Source: Hyaloperonospora brassicae (lineage: Eukaryota > Oomycota > Peronosporomycetes > Peronosporales > Peronosporaceae). Taken from it: a DNA stretch of 64,000 bases. A program made the position numbers and the translations under genes. The DNA is taken from contig CANTFL010001046.1 in NCBI GenBank assembly GCA_947650285.1, positions 23,343 to 87,342 on the forward strand, written 5' to 3'. Positions 59,825-64,000 of this stretch are shown here, piece after piece; the first letter of the stretch is position 1; each line of letters begins with the position of its first letter. A model generated the notes under the pieces. That model searched no databases. It was not told the origin of the DNA and was given only the letters and a program-made list of their open reading frames with translations.

Positions 59825-60650
59825 TTGTTGATCATTACTGAAAGAGAAATTATTTACGGCTTTTATGCGCGTGATAGATTTAGTAGAGTGATCCATATTG
59901 TAGAGATCATTGCAATCGAGGATGTCTATCACGTATTAGCTGATCTGATCCATAGACGGCCCACCCATCAGCCAGACGCGATCACGGTCAAGAATTGTAA
60001 GGACGAAGATTATTAAAAAACAAAAGATTTGAGGCGATGACAACTGGCGACATTTTAAAAAAGAAAGCAAAAGCTGAAGTTGCTGGCACATATGTATTTG
60101 ATCGAAACCAGTGAGGAAAATGGTCAAGTATACAGCGCTTCAAGAAAACAGTTTGCGAGTCAAATGCCATCAAGGACAAATATTCTAATAAGGCTGTTCG
60201 GGTTCATAGATAGTCCAATAATCATCTAGATGGGATCATAGTCGATAATTAAAAAGTACAAGACCGGTCCAACAAAAGGCCAAGTTAGATTCCGACCGTA
60301 GATGGATTATTTTTAAAACCCGCTCAGCAAGAACGATCGACGATCAACAAGAACACATATGGAGTCCACGCAATAATAAAGATCTTGTGTTATAATACGA
60401 TATGACATGTCCAGCCAGATTGCAGTACTGAGTAGTTTTACAAGTCAATAGCTGTCAAGATGCAAGAGGATGCACAGCTAGGTCGACACCGATTGACGAC
60501 TAACGTTGCAGTATACGATTATGGTATAGTGATCACGATATTAAACCTAAAGGAAAGACGCAAGATAGGGTTAGACGACGAGGTGACAGAAAGCGACTGT
60601 AGAAGAAGCGGGCGGATTCACCTACCAAACGGTCAAGAAGGAGTATAGCT
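59825..60650 (+). pseudogene. Element B2 ORF3: extra frame after pol, conserved in B1
   Basis: Open frames at 59825-60016 and 60460-60648, plus an interrupted run between them in the phase of the second. In that phase B2 reads SNKAVRVHR, stop, SNNHLDGII…AQQERSTINKNTYGVHAIIK…MQEDAQLGRHRLTTNVAVYD, then YGIVITILNLKERRKIGLDD and a Ser/Asp/Arg-rich end, GRIHLPNGQEGV, just before the purine tract. B1 has the same phase. A Gln/Asn/Lys-rich middle and a short hydrophobic strand-like segment (IVITILNL) are visible. No signal peptide or membrane span. Function unknown. It may be a separate protein or a Pol extension. Confidence 0.6.
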
Positions 60651-60656
60651 GGGAGG

Positions 60657-61772
60657 TGACTACTGACCGATCGCGATCCGCGATCAAGGGTTGGATCACT
60701 AATTGATAAAGGCTTAGATCAACAAATTACAACGGCCAGACCGCTCAAGGGGCGAACATCATCCAAATTACTATATCACTAACGGCAATGGAAGATAATT
60801 GAATACGGAGGCTATGCTGGAGGAATTGGTTACCAGGATCATCAAACATGCTAGGTCTCAGAAGTGACGGCGATCCGACGATGGATGCCCAATAAAAGAC
60901 TCGACCGATTGATTACGGTCTATCCAGGGTATGTACCGCTGTGTAGTTTAGGCACATAATTGCGTGGACACAGAATGGATGTGGATCACCGCACCGCGAT
61001 CCACCACCCGCGAACCAGTACCCCGAGCGGTCCACCACCTAGCGGTCCACCACCCCTAGCGATCCACTACTGGATCAATCTTTTACCACCCTAGCGATCC
61101 ACTACGGCGTATTGGCTGTGTACCACATGATGCCCGAGGTGATGACACCGACAGGTGAATACGCAACAGGAATTCAGCGAACAGATAGTTATAGTCATAG
61201 GGTTTACTTTTGGTTGGTTGGCATAATACAGAATTGAATTTGTTTTGAAAGATACGCGTCTCCGACTTATTCCGGGAAGACAATTTGGCCTCCCGTTGAG
61301 TAGAGAGTCACCCGCGTCATTACAAACTTCGACTTTCGATTGTTTGGCCAGCCGGAACATCAGTTCTCGCCCCCCAATGCGATAGAACACAGGAACATAA
61401 CGGTTTAGATTCCGAATCATGAGACGGCGCAAGTGATCAGAAAGCTCGCGGATCAAGAGTCAACTATGGATACAGGCGACTCTGGGAGAGTGCCAAGTGT
61501 ACTTGCGATCGAGTAAATAGTTTCCACTCGATCCACCCACGGTTGACCGGGTGAAGAATTTCCACCCGATCAACACCTATCCCCAAAATGGTCAAGTTCA
61601 GCTTCCGGTAGCTCAAGTCCACCACGAATATCGCAACCCACCTCAACGACGGTTGCCCGAGTGTGAAAAAAGACACATAGCCCGAAATAGGGGTACCCCC
61701 TCCGTTCCTCGTTCGCTCGGGTGCCACTAGACGGTGGGATCACAAGATATTTGTGATCACCACTCCACCACA
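60657..61772 (+). repeat. Element B2 3' LTR
   Basis: Preceded by GGTCAAGAAGGAGTATAGCT GGGAGG (purine tract, about 60631-60656). It starts TGACTACTGACC and ends …CACTCCACCACA. AATAAA at 60891-60896. The GCGGTCCACCACC-like tandem units are at about 61000-61105. A 121-codon minus frame (61456-61091) is open in this copy only because of small indels and is not taken as a gene. Confidence 0.88.
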
Positions 61773-62520
61773 GCCACGTCGGATGCGCACGCATCCTACG
61801 TTTCCCGTTGGCGGCTGCAACTGTACAATCAGTACGAGCTAGATTTCGACAAAGAAGATGTCCTCCACGTCTAAAAAGGTACATCAGATTCTTGCGCTCG
61901 CGCTCCAGTCGATCGGTCTGGAAGCGCAGTGAAGAGATATCTCCAAACAATTGAGAGATCTTCCTGCAAGGTGCCAAAGCTCTTCGGCAGAAACATACAT
62001 CCCGTTCAAATCTGTCGCCCCACAGGGCATAATCATCACGATCCTTTGCACTTACAGCATCCCTATCCTTGCAGTGCATCGGCACAGAATCGTTCACAGC
62101 GTAGCGTCTGTCCCGCTCGTTCTACAAATCCTCATTACAATTGATCGATTGCGCGATCCATCTCGAATGGGTCGAGGTGGTGAGTCAAACGACTGTGAGG
62201 AGGTTTTCCCTCCTCCTCATCACGCGTGCTTTCAGGGGACTCACACGGTGGTCAATGCTTCCTTGTGTAGCGTATCTGAACCACCGTGACAATTCAGGAT
62301 CAATGACGATACCCCATTCAGTGAACTGAAGGTATGAAATCTCATGGAACAGCCAAAAGACCCGCTCTCAGCTGATAGGGATGTCCCGGGATCGTCAGCA
62401 AAATTGCGTGGGCCAAATCAGTTGATGATGAAGAGCCATCGTCAAACGAACGCCCGATACGTTTCGTAAAGAAGATTATAACGTCTCAATACCTTTGCGC
62501 ATCTCGGACGAGACGCGCAC
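61773..62520 (+). pseudogene. pol: Element A2 pol end: linker and chromodomain
   Basis: Nearly the same as A1 34205-34975. The linker includes SASAQNRSQRSVCPARS (frame 61929-62144), then a run GGESNDCEEVFPPPHHACFQ G (about 62179-62240) where the Pro run of A1 is changed, and VNASLCSV near 62250. The chromodomain LNHRDNSGSMT is present near 62278, then the frame breaks (IPHSVN). The DVPGLVEQYDETH end of A1 is disrupted here. Confidence 0.7.
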
Positions 62521-62656
62521 CCTTTAATACGGCTGGATGGGGAGGAAGGTCTTCCTAAGGGCGCAAACAGAGTTGTCAATACAACTCCAGCGCCATCGCG
62601 CCGCTGCGCGGTTCCCTGTCCCACTAGAGGAAAGATAAACCTGACTCTCAACACAA

Positions 62657-63190
62657 TCAGTGGAACTTATACCGAGCGCCAGTTGGCGGCTTTTGCTTCA
62701 AACATATTTGCGTTTGCCCCAATAAGTTTGTTACGCCCGGAAATATCACGACTATCGTTTTCGACGTTGCCGATAAATAAGTTCCAATGCCCCAACGAAA
62801 CTTCGTCTTGGTTGCGGTTGCCGTAGTTTCATTGATATTTGAAAAATCATCGATGTAGTAATCATGCTCAGAGCGATAGATTCTCGCACTGACATCAAGA
62901 CCATGAATTCTTGATAGATTGAAGAACGGGGATCCGATGAATACAGTGGTATAATCATGCCACTCTCCTGAAAGCATGGGATACATCCATGGCTTGTTCT
63001 CAGGAGTAGGCCGTAACGCATAGCGGATACTGCCCGTATGGCGTGATGTCCTGTGGATCCTGCGATAGCCAGCAATTACTGGAATACATGCGGCTACGAT
63101 GGCTCCGCGAAGATTCATCGACATCATCACGATGACTTCCGCCATCAAGTTTATCACTCGCATCAAACGACTGCGAGTGTGATCCTTCAT
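62657..63190 (-). pseudogene. Element A2 antisense frame, 177 codons
   Basis: Minus-strand open frame MKDHTRSRLMRVINLMAEVI…, with LSGEWHDYTTVFIGSPFFNL, SRIHGLDVSARIYRSEHDYY and IDDFSNINETTATATKTKF. The sense strand here has many stops. A1 keeps aligned traces with many differences synonymous in this frame (FDMSRLHGLL against FNLSRIHGLD). No domain is recognised. Together with the frames at 63000-63299, 63296-63505 and 63502-63780 it may be parts of one antisense protein of several hundred residues broken by frameshifts. Confidence 0.4.
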
Positions 63191-63295
63191 CCCGACGACG
63201 AGTCAATAGACTCGTCGGATAAGCAAACAACTCATGTCGCAACCCCCGGTCGAGACCCGCGTATTCAGGTAATCGCTGGTATTGAACCCGCAGCC

Positions 63296-63505
63296 TCACG
63301 GCGCTGGGCCTCGCCGTGACTTCGGGGCGGACGCGGCTTCTGACTCGCCCGAATAGATGACCTCTGATTCGGGATCGACGTCCATGGGGCTACCACCACC
63401 CGCAGAAGAAGCTACGGATGGAGATGCTGCACGTAGATGGTCACGCACACCTGCGTGCACGGGTACTGCAGGCTGTTCATCATCAGCAGCAGGCGAACGG
63501 TTCAT
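63296..63505 (-). pseudogene. Element A2 antisense frame, Ser/Pro/Ala-rich part
   Basis: MNRSPAADDEQPAVPVHAGV, then SVASSAGGGSPMDVDPESEV and YSGESEAASAPKSRRGPAP. A low-complexity acidic and Ser-rich linker type. The PMDVDPESEV motif has a counterpart in A1 (MDIDPVNDVIDSG, 35799-35761), so the segment is conserved on this strand. Confidence 0.4.
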
Positions 63506-63780
63506 TTGCTGCTGAGTCTAAGAAGCTTTTTCGCCGGCTGCACGAATCGATGCAGTCGCGTCAGCTGGCCTTGTCCGCGTAGCGCATGGACGGCATTAAT
63601 CATGCATTGAAAAGCTGGGATGAATCGGATGGAGCAAACAAGTGCTTTCGCTCCCCAGAGTGAGACGACGGTGGTCACTCTGTCACCAATTAAGGCATAT
63701 AGCTCATTAGTGACTGGGCTGGATGCCAAGTGGGGGGCGATGTGACGGGTTGAAGCCGTTACATTAGAAAAATTATTCAT
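63502..63780 (-). pseudogene. Element A2 antisense frame starting inside the LTR
   Basis: Starts with ATG at 63780, about 40 bp inside the 3' LTR, and reads MNNFSNVTASTRHIAPHLAS, SPVTNELYALIGDRVTTVVS, LWGAKALVCSIRFIPAFQCM and INAVHALRGQGQLTRLHRFV. Mixed hydrophobic and polar composition like a folded domain, and no signal peptide. No family is named. An antisense promoter in the LTR would be needed to express it; this is inference. Confidence 0.4.
63731..63740 (+). promoter_or_regulatory. Element A2 purine tract
   Basis: TGGGGGGCGA directly before the LTR start TGTGACGG. It matches the A1 tract in position. Confidence 0.6.
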
Positions 63781-64000
63781 GTATCAATTTTTTAAGGGTA
63801 TTATCCATTTAGATAATACTCAATCAACATCACTCGAGAAGAGGTGATGCTGGCGAAATATTATCCCTGATGGTAGTATTCTTGAAATTTTCCCTTCCAA
63901 TCGATGCTGGTTTACACATCAACCAAATTAACCACCAATCGCTGCTGGATGCGCGCAATGGGTGGTGGACAAGGGACCCACCTAGGAGATGGTAGTTTAA
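63741..64000 (+). repeat. Element A2 3' LTR, incomplete
   Basis: Starts TGTGACGG. From about 63829 it carries ACTCGAGAAGAGGTGATG and the AACCACCAATCGCTGCTGG block, and it ends at the window edge in GGAGATGGTAGTTTA. Its last 90 bases are almost identical to A1 28474-28563. Confidence 0.85.

Larger units (their letters stand above)
50442..61772 (+). mobile_element. Element B2: full-length decayed Ty3/gypsy retrotransposon, plus strand
   Basis: LTRs 50442-51546 and 60657-61772 enclose gag, protease, RT, a repeat-bearing linker, RNase H, second RNase H, integrase, chromodomain, ORF3 and purine tract. Gag and Pol motifs match oomycete gypsy elements with a second RNase H (Chronos/Archon-type, from memory). 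The LTRs are nearly identical, yet the interior is full of stops. The right LTR joins element A2 sequence directly; no target-site duplication is seen. Confidence 0.9.
61773..64000 (+). mobile_element. Element A2: 3' part of a second family A copy, cut by the window end
   Basis: Begins abruptly at GCCACGTCGG, which corresponds to 34205 in A1, inside the GPY/F module, immediately after the B2 LTR. It continues colinear with A1 through linker, chromodomain, 3' segment, purine tract and into the LTR. The 5' half (LTR, gag, protease, RT, integrase) is not found between B1 and B2, so this copy is truncated or rearranged. Confidence 0.85.

Noticed and set aside
61091..61456. 121-codon minus-strand frame in the B2 3' LTR
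   Set aside because: Lies wholly in the LTR. In the 5' LTR the same DNA gives two shorter frames, so there is no sign of constraint.
1..64000. CRISPR arrays, bacterial operons, phage genes
   Set aside because: No regularly spaced repeats, no operon-like gene packing and no phage proteins. The eukaryotic retroelement content argues against a prokaryotic source.

Overview
The window looks like a gene-poor, transposon-filled stretch of an oomycete nuclear genome, of the Phytophthora / downy mildew type. The basis is recognition of two Ty3/gypsy retrotransposon families whose Gag and Pol motifs I know from Phytophthora-like genomes. No database search was possible. I found no intact cellular gene and no tRNA, rRNA, CRISPR array or bacterial-style operon. 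No open frame exceeds about 180 codons, and every recognisable protein is broken by stops and frameshifts.

Layout. (1) Positions 1-28318 are AT-rich and almost featureless. They hold two short tandem duplications (5478-5785 and 26053-26204), a minus-strand coding relic with a CCHC zinc knuckle (7215-10680), several coding-like fragments (13880-14090, 15708-16028, 18387-19137, 25044-25490, 27963-28304) and an old minus-strand LTR that still has its primer-binding site (21694-22810). (2) 28319-36596 is a full-length decayed gypsy element, 'element A1', on the plus strand: LTR, gag, protease, RT, RNase H, integrase, chromodomain, LTR. (3) 36597-39294 is flanking DNA with minus-strand coding-like frames. 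(4) 39295-50152 is a full-length decayed gypsy element of a second family, 'element B1', on the minus strand. (5) 50442-61772 is a related element, 'B2', on the plus strand, so B1 and B2 form a large inverted arrangement. (6) 61773-64000 is the 3' part of a second element A copy, 'A2', running off the window inside its LTR. B2 directly abuts A2.

How the parts work together. In both families Gag forms the particle, and protease, RT, RNase H and integrase copy and insert the element. Family B appears to carry a second RNase H domain between the usual RNase H and the integrase, as in the oomycete Chronos/Archon-type elements. It also has an extra frame after the chromodomain, here called ORF3, which is conserved in the same frame in B1 and B2. 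In family A, the segment between pol and the 3' LTR carries antisense reading frames, the first starting inside the LTR.

The most unusual signals are ORF3, the antisense frames of element A, and sharply bounded near-identical patches inside otherwise strongly diverged repeat pairs, which point to gene conversion or to an assembly artefact. All element boundaries were set by eye and may be off by a few to tens of bases.
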